This document shows, piece after piece, positions 9,166 to 17,195 of a stretch of DNA of 36,564 bases. The notes under the pieces are model-generated. The model worked only from the letters and a program-made list of their open reading frames with translations, had not been told where the DNA came from and did no database searches. Within the stretch, counting starts at the first letter, position 1; each line of letters starts with the position of its first letter. Source of the stretch: Pseudomonadota bacterium (GTDB lineage: Bacteria; Pseudomonadota; Alphaproteobacteria; Rhizobiales; Pleomorphomonadaceae); contig JAEZHI010000009.1 of NCBI GenBank assembly GCA_023436885.1, forward strand, positions 1 through 36,564. The letters are read 5' to 3'. The position numbers were made by a program, and so were the translations under genes.

Positions 9166-9750
9166 TTACACGGAGGGCCCGGTCGCCCTGACCGATCCGG
9201 CAACGCCGTCGGAGGCGCCCGGCGCCAGTTCGGCCCACAGAAGGCGGGCGGGATCGACCGGCCCTGGAAGCTGCACACGTCCCGCAGGGACGACGCGGAA
9301 CCCGAATGGCCAGTAATAGGGAAGATCGCCAACCAGCACGATCAGCCGATGATGCCGCTGACGCGCCGCTTCCATGGACAGCCGCATCAGCGCCTTGCCG
9401 ACGCCGAGACTTTTGAGCGCCGGCAAGACAGCGAGCGGCCCAAGCAACAATGCCGGCGTTTCCCCGACTACGATGCCGGTCAGCCGCACGGAACCAATGA
9501 CATCGCCCCGGTAAATCGCGACGAGGCTGGTGGGACCATCCGGTGCATGTCCCTCGCGCAAGCGAAAGGCCGTCCGGCTATAGCGCCCGGGACCGAAAGT
9601 CACGTCATGTATGGCGTCGATGGCGGCGGCGTCGCCGTCCATTTCCGGACGGAAAACAACATCCTCAAGCGCAAAGTTGTCGATTGAGCGGGCGAGCGAG
9701 AGATCGATGGCGGTCATGTCGAACCGTTGAAAAGCGGGGTGCGGCGCCAT
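9166..9750 (-). CDS. GNAT-family N-acetyltransferase
   Basis: The 194-residue product is a GCN5-related N-acetyltransferase of the YhbS-like group. The acetyl-CoA binding core is visible: GPLAVLPALKSLGVGKALM matches the motif A pattern with the Q/R-x-x-G-x-G/A loop replaced by KSLGVGKAL, and a following LIVLVGDLPYYWPFGFR block is typical of this subgroup. The substrate cannot be read from sequence. A later ATG at 9717 is an alternative start, but the one at 9750 lies downstream of a GGGGAC sequence. The gene converges on the MoxR operon with only six bases between stops and has no obvious functional link to it. Confidence 0.85.
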   Translation of the reverse strand: MAPHPAFQRFDMTAIDLSLARSIDNFALEDVVFRPEMDGDAAAIDAIHDVTFGPGRYSRTAFRLREGHAPDGPTSLVAIYRGDVIGSVRLTGIVVGETPALLLGPLAVLPALKSLGVGKALMRLSMEAARQRHHRLIVLVGDLPYYWPFGFRVVPAGRVQLPGPVDPARLLWAELAPGASDGVAGSVRATGPSV

Positions 9751-9932
9751 CGATCCGCAGTCCCCAGGGACCAGCCGACTCAGGCGCAGGAAGACGCGAA
9801 TGCGCGCTGAAAAGCGCGTGCGTCGCGTCGTCGTCGCTGATCGTGGCCGAGGAGCATCAAACTCTCCGAATTGGTTCGCCGCCCCTTAGCATGACATCGG
9901 CGGCTGCACAAGCGAAACACCGCCAGTGTCCG

Positions 9933-11615
9933 TTATACTTCGGAACCCGAACGGACGTTGACGATCCGTCCATTGTCGAGTTCGACCACGCGGTCCATGC
10001 GGCGTAGCGCCGCGCGAGCATGGGTGACGAGGATCACCGTTCGCCCGACCATCCGGTCAAGCACGCGATCGAGAACCGTAGCTTCGGTGTCGGGATCGAG
10101 CCCTTCACCGGGCTCGTCCAGGACCAGAATATCGGGATCGACCAGCAAAGCGCGGGCTATGGCGACGCGACGCGCCTCACCCCCGGATAGCGTCGTGCCC
10201 GCAACGCCCACCGGAGTCGCCAAACCTTCAGGCAACCCGGCGACAAAATCGACGAGATCCGCCGTTTCGATCGCAGCGGCAAGTTCTTCTGCCGTCGCCC
10301 CGGGGCGACCGAGGCGAAGATTTTCCTCAAGGGTGAGCGTGAAAAGATGTGGCTTCTGCGGCACGACGCCGACGGTGCGGCGAAGATCGGCCAGTGAAAG
10401 ATCAGAGAGCGCCACGCCGCCGAGCCGAACTGCGCCGTCATCGGGATCGCGCAATCGGGCGAGCAGAGAAACCAGCGACGACTTGCCAGCGCCACTCTCA
10501 CCAATCAGTGCCAAATGCCGGCCAAAGGGAACATCAAGGGTGACATCACAGAGGACCGACCTGAGAGCGCCGGGATAGCCAAAACCCACGCCGTCGAGAT
10601 GAAGATCGCGCCCTTCGGGAAGTGGCTTCGGATTCTCCGGCTCGGCCACTGGTGGCGTGCGATCGAGAATGGCGAATAGCCGCCGTGCCGATGCAAGGGT
10701 CGATGGAATCCCGAGAAAGGCCGTCGGCAGCCCCATGAACACCTCGGCCGCCGACAGCGACAGCAGTGCTGCCATAGCAAGTTCAGGACCGGCCATGCGG
10801 CCAATCGTCACCAGCGGAACGCCAACGGCGAGCGCCACGATCAAGGCAAGATCGCCCGAGAGGCGGCCAAACGACTGCCCAAGGGCTGCTCGGCGAGCGA
10901 GCCTACGCTCGGCCTCGACCAGCGAAGTCATGGCGCCGACGAGTCTCTCGCGGTGGCCAGAGAATGCCCCGGTGACCATGAGCGGCAGGAGGCCCGACAA
11001 ATCATCGACCACCATGCGGCGAAGATCCGCCGAGCGGGCGGTCAGCGCCTTGCCCGGTTCTGCAGCGGCCAGTGCAGCAAGAGCTGGTACGACAAGGCCG
11101 AAGTCGACGAGGACGCCGAGGACGCCCGACGCCAAAAGCCCATCCTGAAGGAAAAGGATCAAAGCGACGACGGTAAGTGTCAGGAGGGCAACCGCCAGCG
11201 GCGACAGGAGCCGAAGAAAGGTCAGCTCCAACCGGTCGATATCCGCCTTGAGCCGAGCCAGCAGATCGCCGGAGCGAAGGTCGTCCAGAGCCGCCGGGGC
11301 CAGCGGCACCATCCTGCCAAAGACGTGGGCTCGTGTATCGGCAAGCAGCCGTAGCGTGGCTTCATGGCCGACTACGCGGTCAATATAGCGGCCACCTGTG
11401 CGAACGATTGCCAGCCCACGAATGATTGCGGCAGGCGTGAAATAGTTCATGGCGACGCCAGTCAGTCCGGCCGCCGCCATGGCGGTTATGAACCAGCCGG
11501 AGGTGGCCATCAACCCGACATTGGCCAGCGTGGCGGCCAGCGACACCAGCATCGAAAGCAGAATCCAGCCGAGAGATCGCCGGTAAAGACTGAGGAGACG
11601 AAGCAGATCCTTCAC
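9933..11615 (-). CDS. cydC: CydC, cysteine/glutathione ABC exporter subunit
   Basis: This 560-residue protein is one half of the heterodimeric CydDC ABC transporter, which exports thiols (cysteine and glutathione) to the periplasm and is needed to assemble cytochrome bd. Six membrane helices fill the first 300 residues. The ATPase domain has Walker A GESGAGKSS at 372-380, the signature LSGGEARRVAIARAL and Walker B ILVLDEP followed by GEGLDPDTEA. I chose the GTG at 11615: it forms a GTGA overlap with the cydD stop and follows a GGAGGC ribosome-binding site. The longer frame to 11669 lies within cydD. It belongs to the cyd locus but comes last, after cydABX and cydD. Confidence 0.93.
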   Translation of the reverse strand: MKDLLRLLSLYRRSLGWILLSMLVSLAATLANVGLMATSGWFITAMAAAGLTGVAMNYFTPAAIIRGLAIVRTGGRYIDRVVGHEATLRLLADTRAHVFGRMVPLAPAALDDLRSGDLLARLKADIDRLELTFLRLLSPLAVALLTLTVVALILFLQDGLLASGVLGVLVDFGLVVPALAALAAAEPGKALTARSADLRRMVVDDLSGLLPLMVTGAFSGHRERLVGAMTSLVEAERRLARRAALGQSFGRLSGDLALIVALAVGVPLVTIGRMAGPELAMAALLSLSAAEVFMGLPTAFLGIPSTLASARRLFAILDRTPPVAEPENPKPLPEGRDLHLDGVGFGYPGALRSVLCDVTLDVPFGRHLALIGESGAGKSSLVSLLARLRDPDDGAVRLGGVALSDLSLADLRRTVGVVPQKPHLFTLTLEENLRLGRPGATAEELAAAIETADLVDFVAGLPEGLATPVGVAGTTLSGGEARRVAIARALLVDPDILVLDEPGEGLDPDTEATVLDRVLDRMVGRTVILVTHARAALRRMDRVVELDNGRIVNVRSGSEV

Positions 11616-13333
11616 GCGCTGCCTCCTCGGTCCAGCGTCGCGAGCATGCCGGCGAACGCGCCTCCGCACGCTTTGAGTTCGGCCGGCGTTCCTTCTTCGA
11701 CTAGCTTTCCGTCGGCAAGTACCAGCACCCTATCGGCAGCTTCAACCGTCCGCAGACGATGGGCGATGGTGATGCGTGTCCGGCCGGAGGCAAGCGCGAC
11801 GATCGCCTCTCCCACCGCCGCTTCGGTGTCGGCATCGAGGTGGGCGGTCGGTTCGTCCATCAGCACCAGCGGTGCAGGAACGAGAAAAGCACGAGCGAGC
11901 ATGAGACGCTGCGCCTCGCCTCCGGAGAGACCCGCCCCTCCCTCACCAAGACGACTTTCGGTCCCTTTTGGAAGACCGGCCACGAAATCCTCGGCGCGAG
12001 CTGCTTTCAGCGCCGCCGCCACGTCGCCAGGACGTCCCATCGCGACATTCTCGGAAATTGTACCGTCGAACAGAAAGGCGCGTTGCGGCAGGAAGGCAAT
12101 GTGACGCCTGACATCGTCGAGATCGAGCGACGCAAGCGGTTGGCCATCCAACAGGATTGTCCCTGCCGATGGCTCAAGGAAGCCGGAGATAAGCGACAGG
12201 ACGGTCGATTTGCCGGCGCCGCTCTCGCCGACAATGGCCACCTGCTCACCGGCCCGGATCTCGAAGCTCACGCCGTCAAGAGCGAGACGACCATTGCCAT
12301 AGCCGGCCGAGACGTTCTCAAAGCGGATAGATATCGCCTCACCGGCTGCAAGGCGCTCCCCACCCTGTCGAAGGGACGCCGGACGCGCCAGGAAGTCAGC
12401 CAGCCGCTCTGCGGCAGCCACCGCTTCCATGCGAGCGTGCCGCTCGGTACCGAGCGTCCGGAGCGGCGCGTAGAATAACGGCGCCAGCAACAGCACGGTG
12501 AGACCGTCGACGAAGGCAATCTCGCCCCAGAGCAAACGGAAGCCGACCAGAACGGCCGTGACCGCAATGGAAACAGTGGCAAAGAACTCAAGAACGAGCG
12601 CCGACAGAAAGGCGAGACGCAACACTTTCATGGTCTCGCGACGGTAGTTGTCGGCGGTCTTGGCCACGAGAGCGACCTCGCGCTTGGCGGCACCGAGAAG
12701 GACGAGATCGGCCAGACCGGCGACGGCGTCGAGCAAGTGACCACCGAGACGGGCCATCGACACCCATTGCCGCTGATTGGCTCGTTCGGCCGAGCGGCCG
12801 GCCAGCACCATGAACATCGGCAAGAGCGGCAAGGTCACCGCGAAGACGACGGCCGAGCGCCAATCGACGGGCAGCACCACGAGCAAGATGGCAAGCGGCA
12901 AAACGGCAACCGTGGCGGTGGCAGGTAACCACTGCCGCCAGTAAGGCTCGATGCCGGCAACCGCGTCAGTCAGCGTTGTGGCTAGATCACCCGTAGCCGT
13001 ACCTGAAAGTCGGACGGGACCAAGTGCAGCAACCTGGCCGAGGAGGCGCGCAAACAGACCTTGTCGCGCACGCGCCGCCGCCTCGAAGCCAATCTGAGCA
13101 CCCGCATAACCGATAGTCGCTTTCAAAAGAGCGATACCAAGGAGCTGCAGAAGCCAGGGCGTGACTGAACCGAGATCGGCCCCCCGAAAAACGGCTGCGT
13201 CGATGACACGCGCGGTAATGAAGGCCCCTGCCACGCCCAGAAGCCCTTCAGCAACGGCAGCGGCCAGCAAGAACGCTGTTTCCTTCCGCACTCCGGCCGA
13301 AAGATCATCGAGCAGTGTCTCGGGTTTACTCAT
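11612..13333 (-). CDS. cydD: CydD, cysteine/glutathione ABC exporter subunit
   Basis: The 573-residue product is the partner subunit of CydC. An N-terminal six-helix membrane domain is followed by an ATPase domain with Walker A GESGAGKST at 369-377, signature LSGGEAQRLMLARAF and Walker B PLVLMDEPTAHLDADTEA. I chose the ATG at 13333 (MSKPETLLDD), because the 21 residues further upstream are non-conserved and lack a clear start signal. The gene follows cydX by about 200 bases that contain an intrinsic terminator, so cydDC may have its own promoter or depend on partial read-through. Its 3' end overlaps cydC by four bases. Confidence 0.92.
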   Translation of the reverse strand: MSKPETLLDDLSAGVRKETAFLLAAAVAEGLLGVAGAFITARVIDAAVFRGADLGSVTPWLLQLLGIALLKATIGYAGAQIGFEAAARARQGLFARLLGQVAALGPVRLSGTATGDLATTLTDAVAGIEPYWRQWLPATATVAVLPLAILLVVLPVDWRSAVVFAVTLPLLPMFMVLAGRSAERANQRQWVSMARLGGHLLDAVAGLADLVLLGAAKREVALVAKTADNYRRETMKVLRLAFLSALVLEFFATVSIAVTAVLVGFRLLWGEIAFVDGLTVLLLAPLFYAPLRTLGTERHARMEAVAAAERLADFLARPASLRQGGERLAAGEAISIRFENVSAGYGNGRLALDGVSFEIRAGEQVAIVGESGAGKSTVLSLISGFLEPSAGTILLDGQPLASLDLDDVRRHIAFLPQRAFLFDGTISENVAMGRPGDVAAALKAARAEDFVAGLPKGTESRLGEGGAGLSGGEAQRLMLARAFLVPAPLVLMDEPTAHLDADTEAAVGEAIVALASGRTRITIAHRLRTVEAADRVLVLADGKLVEEGTPAELKACGGAFAGMLATLDRGGSA

Positions 13334-13425
13334 TGAGAAACAGGTCGCTAACGAGATGTGGCAAGCCGGAGTGCCACGCGCCGACGGGAACCGCAAGGGC
13401 GGTTGTCTTCACTTGGGCGCGATTG

Positions 13426-13471
13426 AAAAAGAGGCGGCCGACACGGTGGGCGGGACGACCGTGTCAGCCGC
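13426..13471 (-). terminator. intrinsic terminator between cydX and cydD
   Basis: Read on the minus strand, a hairpin is followed by a T-tract. The inner stem GACACGGT/ACCGTGTC is perfect over eight pairs with a ten-base loop. A single mismatch and a five-pair outer stem GCGGC/GCCGC extend it. The sequence CTCTTTTT follows on the minus strand (A-tract at 13426-13430 on the plus strand). It lies about 70 bases downstream of the cydX stop and about 90 bases upstream of the cydD start, so it should end most cydABX transcripts before cydDC. Confidence 0.75.
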
Positions 13472-13540
13472 TCTGAATGGCCGGAGGAAGACAGGAACCG
13501 GCCTTGAAAGGCGCGGCGTTCACCCGCCACGCCGGATGGC

Positions 13541-13651
13541 TCATTTGGAGGCGTCGACGTCGAGACCGTCCTGGAATTCGAACCACATGACGTTGATCAC
13601 GCCGATTGCCGCAGCGGCAGTGACGCCAAGGATCCAGGCAAAATACCACAT
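13541..13651 (-). CDS. cydX: CydX, small cytochrome bd subunit
   Basis: This is a 36-residue membrane microprotein, the third subunit of cytochrome bd-I that stabilises the haem groups of CydAB in the inner membrane. The start MWYFAWILGVTAAA is the hallmark of the CydX/YbgT family, a single hydrophobic helix covers about residues 3-23, and the acidic C-terminus (FEFQDGLDVDASK) is also typical. A strong GGAGGAG ribosome-binding site lies upstream of the ATG, and the gene begins 16 bases after the cydB stop. The short length makes it easy to overlook. Confidence 0.95.
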   Translation of the reverse strand: MWYFAWILGVTAAAAIGVINVMWFEFQDGLDVDASK

Positions 13652-13667
13652 TGTCCGTTCTCCTCCG

Positions 13668-14819
13668 TCAGTAGGCCGAATGCGACCGGGCGCCGATATC
13701 TTCGGCAGTAACACGGCCCCACATGCGCCAGTAGCACCAGAGCGTGTAGGCCAGCACGATCGGCAGGAAGATGATCACCGCCCAGAACATGACGTTGAGC
13801 GTCAGATGGCTGGAGGTGGCATCCCACATGGTCAGGCTGGCGTTGGGATCAAGGCTCGACGGCATCACGAAGGGGAACATCGAGAGGCCGGCCGTACCGA
13901 TGATGCCGGCAATGCCGAGCGCCGACGTCACGAAGGCAAGGCCCGGACGGCTGACCTTGGCAAGAAGCGCGGTGAGAAGCGGTCCGACGAGACCGATCAC
14001 CGGCGCCAGCATGGTGATCGGCATCTTTGCATAGATGTCGAACCAAGCTCCCGGCGCCACGACGACCTGCTTGCCGAGCGGGTTGGGCAGAGCATCCAGC
14101 GCCGGCTGCGACACGATGCGATAGCCATCGATACGCAGCCAGACCCAGACGCCAGCAATGGCGAACAGCAGAGTGATCACTGGCGATAGGCGAACGACCA
14201 GAGCCCGTGCCCGTGCCGCCACCTCGCCCGATGCGCGGAGTTGCAGCCAAACCGCGCCGTGCGCAGCCAGCATGCCGAGCGAAATCAGCCCGGCCAGGAT
14301 GGCGAAGGGATTGAGCAACGGTAGAAGCGCGAAGATGAACGAACCCTCGTAATGCGCACGCAGGATCTCGTCGAGCCGGAAGGGCACCCCTTGCAGAAGG
14401 TTGCCGAAGGCAACGCCAAAGATCAGTGCCGGGATCGCGCCACCGGCAAACAAAGCCCAGTCCCAGGCCGACCGCCACTTCGGATTATCGAGCTTCGAAC
14501 GATAGTCGAAGCCGACCGGCCGGAAGAACAGTGCGAACAGGACCAGGAGCATGGCCATGTAGAAGCCCGAGAAAGCCGCCGCATAGACCATCGGCCAGGC
14601 GGCGAACAGAGCGCCACCGGCGGTGATCAGCCACACCTGATTGCCGTCCCAGTGCGGGCCGACGGTGTTGATAGCGACACGACGTTCCGCGTCGGTCTTG
14701 GCAATGAAGGGCAGGAGCGAACCAACGCCCATGTCCATGCCGTCCGTGATGGCGAAACCGATCAGCAGTGCGCCGACGAGGATCCACCAAATGAACTTCA
14801 GAGTTTCATAATCGAACAT
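13668..14819 (-). CDS. cydB: Cytochrome bd quinol oxidase subunit II
   Basis: The 383-residue protein is CydB, the second integral membrane subunit of the bd-type quinol oxidase. The N-terminus MFDYETLKFIWWILVGALL and the internal HWDGNQVWLITAGGALFAAWP block are diagnostic, and nine hydrophobic segments span the length. It starts ten bases after the cydA stop and is followed at once by cydX, so cydA, cydB and cydX form one transcription unit. The sequence is full length with no disruption. Confidence 0.97.
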   Translation of the reverse strand: MFDYETLKFIWWILVGALLIGFAITDGMDMGVGSLLPFIAKTDAERRVAINTVGPHWDGNQVWLITAGGALFAAWPMVYAAAFSGFYMAMLLVLFALFFRPVGFDYRSKLDNPKWRSAWDWALFAGGAIPALIFGVAFGNLLQGVPFRLDEILRAHYEGSFIFALLPLLNPFAILAGLISLGMLAAHGAVWLQLRASGEVAARARALVVRLSPVITLLFAIAGVWVWLRIDGYRIVSQPALDALPNPLGKQVVVAPGAWFDIYAKMPITMLAPVIGLVGPLLTALLAKVSRPGLAFVTSALGIAGIIGTAGLSMFPFVMPSSLDPNASLTMWDATSSHLTLNVMFWAVIIFLPIVLAYTLWCYWRMWGRVTAEDIGARSHSAY

Positions 14820-14829
14820 GGCGGGTTCC

Positions 14830-16425
14830 TCATTCTGCCGCCGCGACGCGGATCGATGCCGGCGTCTGGGTCTCGAAATGATAGCGGCCAGTGCCGAGCG
14901 AACTCGGTCCGAGGCGAGCGAACTTGAACATCAGATACGCCTCGACGACCAACAGGCAGGTGTAGAGCACCAGGAAGCCGGTCAGCGAGAAGATCAGGTC
15001 CGTTGTGGTGAGGCTCGATGTGCCGAGGAAGGTGGGCAGCACCTCGCCAATCGCCCAGGGCTGACGGCCGAATTCGGCGACAAACCAGCCGAGTTCGCAG
15101 GCGAGCCACGGCAAAGGCATGGCAAACAGCGCCGCCCTCAGCAGCCAGCGGTTCTTTTCATGGCTGCGCCGGGCACTGACGTAAAAAGCCGAGCCGAAGA
15201 CGATCAGCATGATGAAGCCGAAGCCGACCATGAAGCGGAAAGCCCAGAACAGCGGCCAGACCTTGGGAATGGTGCTGTCGGCCGCAGCCTGGATCTGCTC
15301 TTCCGTGGCGGTAGCCGGATCGGCGACGAACTGCTTCAGGAGAAGACCGAAGCCGATATCCTTCGAGTGGGCATCGAAGATGGCGCGCGTTTCCGGCGTC
15401 TTGTCGCCGGCGCGGATCTTCATCATCGCCGCGTAGCCTTCCTGACCGGAACGGATGCGGGCAAGATGCTCCTCACGCAGATCGTTGAGGCCATGAACCG
15501 GCTTGTCGAGCGAACGCGTGGCGATCAGACCGAGCGCATAGGGGATCTCGATCGCTCCCTTGGTCGTCTTCTCTTCCTGAGAGGGGAAACCGATCAGGTT
15601 GAAGGGCGCGGGCGCCGGCTGCGTCGTCCACTCGCCTTCGATGGCGGCAAGCTTGACCTTCTGCACGTCACCGAGCTCGTAACCGCTCTCGTCACCAAGC
15701 ACGATCACCGAAAGGCAGGACGCGAGACCAAAGCCGGCGGCAACAGCGAACGACCGCTTGGCGAAGGCGACGTCGCGCCCCTTGAGAAGATACCAGGACG
15801 AAATGCCGAGCACGAACATCGAAGCAGTGGTGTAACCGGCGGCGACGGTGTGAACGAACTTCACTTGAGCCACAGGGTTGAACAGCACTTCCGCGAAGGA
15901 CTGCATCTCCATGCGCATCGTCTCGGGCGAAAACAGCGAACCGACCGGATTCTGCATCCAGCCGTTGGCAACCAGGATCCAGAGGGCGGAAAGGTTGGAA
16001 CCGAGCGCCGTCAGGAAGGTGACACCAAGGTGCTGTCGGCGGCTGAGCTTTTCCCAGCCAAGGAAGAACAGGCCGACAAAGGTCGATTCGAGGAAGAACG
16101 CCATCAGGCCTTCGATGGCCAGCGGGGCACCGAAGATGTCACCGACATAGTGCGAATAGTAGGACCAGTTGGTTCCGAACTGGAACTCCATGGTCAGACC
16201 GGTGGTGACACCCAGGGCGAAGTTGATACCGAACAGCTTGCCCCAGAACTTCGTCATGTCCCGGTAGATTTCCTTGCCGGTCATCACATAGACGGTTTCC
16301 ATGATGACCAGCAGCCAGGCAAGCCCCAGCGTCAAAGGCACGAAGATGAAGTGGTACATTGCCGTGGCGGCAAACTGCCAGCGCGACAACTCCACGAATG
16401 TCTGATCGAACATGATGGCCGACAT
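14830..16425 (-). CDS. cydA: Cytochrome bd quinol oxidase subunit I
   Basis: The 531-residue CydA carries the three haems and the quinol site of cytochrome bd, which reduces oxygen to water with high affinity and tolerates nitric oxide and sulfide. The key residues are in register with the E. coli enzyme at a constant offset of six: haem ligands H25, H192 and M399, and quinol-loop residues K258 and E263. The GRQPWAIGEVLP motif is present. The long Q-loop insertion is kept, so this is the L-type rather than the short cyanide-insensitive form. The ATG at 16425 is close behind a GAGAGG sequence; a second ATG four codons in is an equally possible start. The leader is long and holds a hairpin. Confidence 0.96.
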   Translation of the reverse strand: MSAIMFDQTFVELSRWQFAATAMYHFIFVPLTLGLAWLLVIMETVYVMTGKEIYRDMTKFWGKLFGINFALGVTTGLTMEFQFGTNWSYYSHYVGDIFGAPLAIEGLMAFFLESTFVGLFFLGWEKLSRRQHLGVTFLTALGSNLSALWILVANGWMQNPVGSLFSPETMRMEMQSFAEVLFNPVAQVKFVHTVAAGYTTASMFVLGISSWYLLKGRDVAFAKRSFAVAAGFGLASCLSVIVLGDESGYELGDVQKVKLAAIEGEWTTQPAPAPFNLIGFPSQEEKTTKGAIEIPYALGLIATRSLDKPVHGLNDLREEHLARIRSGQEGYAAMMKIRAGDKTPETRAIFDAHSKDIGFGLLLKQFVADPATATEEQIQAAADSTIPKVWPLFWAFRFMVGFGFIMLIVFGSAFYVSARRSHEKNRWLLRAALFAMPLPWLACELGWFVAEFGRQPWAIGEVLPTFLGTSSLTTTDLIFSLTGFLVLYTCLLVVEAYLMFKFARLGPSSLGTGRYHFETQTPASIRVAAAE

Positions 16426-16437
16426 CCTCTCAGCGAA

Positions 16438-16472
16438 GGCGGTCTGCGAACACCTGTCGCGCTGAGACCGCC
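16438..16472 (-). promoter_or_regulatory. hairpin in the cydA leader
   Basis: Arms GGCGGTCT and AGACCGCC pair perfectly over eight bases around a 19-base loop. The hairpin ends 13 bases before the cydA ATG, next to its ribosome-binding site, so in the mRNA it could affect translation or stability. No T-tract follows, which argues against a terminator. Function is inferred. Confidence 0.4.
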
Positions 16473-16672
16473 GCGTTCTTCCTCAAGGGCTCGCCGCGAC
16501 GCCGGCAGGCCGGCAGGGGGGCAGAACTCGTCGATCCGGAGGCCAGACAGGCAGCGTCGACCGCCCGCTTGGCGACGCGCACCAGCAGCGACGGTTTGAA
16601 CGACCATCATCTTTGCAACCCCCGTGGCCGACCATAAGACCGGCTGACCGCCAGCAGCTCCCCGCCCGGCAA

Positions 16673-16700
16673 TCGACATAGACAGAACTATCGATATAAA
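16673..16700 (+). promoter_or_regulatory. sigma-70-type promoter of the Rrf2 gene
   Basis: A -35 TCGACA (five of six matches) and a -10 TATAAA (five of six) are separated by 16 bases. The predicted start near 16707 would give a leader of about 30 bases before the ATG at 16737. The -10 overlaps the first arm of the inverted repeat at 16698-16722, as expected for an autorepressed gene. Confidence 0.6.
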
Positions 16701-16722
16701 GGTATACAGTCAATATACCTTT
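16698..16722. promoter_or_regulatory. Rrf2/NsrR-like operator, perfect 9-bp inverted repeat
   Basis: Arms AAAGGTATA and TATACCTTT are perfect complements around a seven-base centre that itself keeps one more G-C pair. Trimmed by one base at each end it fits the 11-1-11 layout of NsrR and related Rrf2 sites, though the bases differ from the enteric NsrR consensus. It lies from the -10 to about +15 of the Rrf2 promoter and within the divergent region facing cydA, so one bound protein could control both directions. Confidence 0.65.
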
Positions 16723-16736
16723 GGAGGAAGGTCGCC

Positions 16737-17195
16737 ATGAAAATCAATGCTGTGACCCACGGCGCCCTTCGCATTCTGATGATCTGCGGCGATGGCGAGG
16801 CCGTGGCGCTGCCGGAGATGGCGAGCCGACTCGGCATGCCAGAAGCGCGGGTTACCCGCTCCTGCAACGCGCTTGCCCGCGCCGGCCTCCTGGTCGGGCG
16901 GAGAGGGCGTGGCGGCGGTTACCGGCTAGGACGCCCTGCGGCGGAGATTTCGGTGTTGTCGGTGATTGATCTGTTCGAGCCAGAGGACGACATGCGGGTG
17001 TGCGGCCGGGCGGACAAGGGCGCCTGCGACAGCTGTCCCCTGGGGGGCGTTTGCGCGGAAGCCTACCGCGCTATGCGTGATGAGCTGGCGGCGATATCCG
17101 TGGCCGACATTCTCATCGGCCACGGCCGGACGCACGCGGTAGAAACCCAATCAGGCGCGAGCGACCAGCGGCTCAGTGCCACAGATGGCCGATGA
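16737..17195 (+). CDS. Rrf2-family Fe-S transcriptional regulator
   Basis: This 152-residue protein has the Rrf2 layout. A winged helix covers about 1-65, with a GRGGGYRLGRPA wing, and a cysteine cluster follows: C89, C97, C100 and C106 (C-x7-C-x2-C-x5-C). These would bind a 2Fe-2S or 4Fe-4S cluster that senses nitric oxide, oxygen or cluster supply. The fourth cysteine is additional to the usual three. The ATG follows a GGAGGAAGG ribosome-binding site and sits 14 bases after the operator-like repeat. The gene is divergent from cydA and probably controls it. Its 3' end overlaps the convergent NsrR-like gene by 45 bases. The sequence is quite divergent from classic IscR or NsrR, so the signal is uncertain. 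Confidence 0.85.
   Translation: MKINAVTHGALRILMICGDGEAVALPEMASRLGMPEARVTRSCNALARAGLLVGRRGRGGGYRLGRPAAEISVLSVIDLFEPEDDMRVCGRADKGACDSCPLGGVCAEAYRAMRDELAAISVADILIGHGRTHAVETQSGASDQRLSATDGR

Larger units (their letters stand above)
16426..16736. other. divergent intergenic region, cydA / Rrf2 regulator
   Basis: This 311-base gap separates the starts of cydA (minus) and a Rrf2 regulator (plus). Its right end holds a good sigma-70 promoter for the regulator and a 25-bp inverted repeat over it. The minus-strand TTGACT at the centre of that repeat could serve as a -35 for cydA, but the matching -10 is poor, so the cydA start point is uncertain. Its left end holds a hairpin beside the cydA start codon. 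I see no clear FNR/FixK box. The open frame covering much of the gap on the minus strand has no family features. Confidence 0.6.

Noticed and set aside
9803..9818. Terminator downstream of cydC
   Set aside because: CGCGCT/AGCGCG stem with a GAAA loop, but no T-tract on either strand.
14818..16599. Long plus-strand open frame of 593 codons
   Set aside because: It lies antisense to cydA, is rich in Arg, Glu, Gly and His as expected for a shadow frame in GC-rich DNA, and has no family features.
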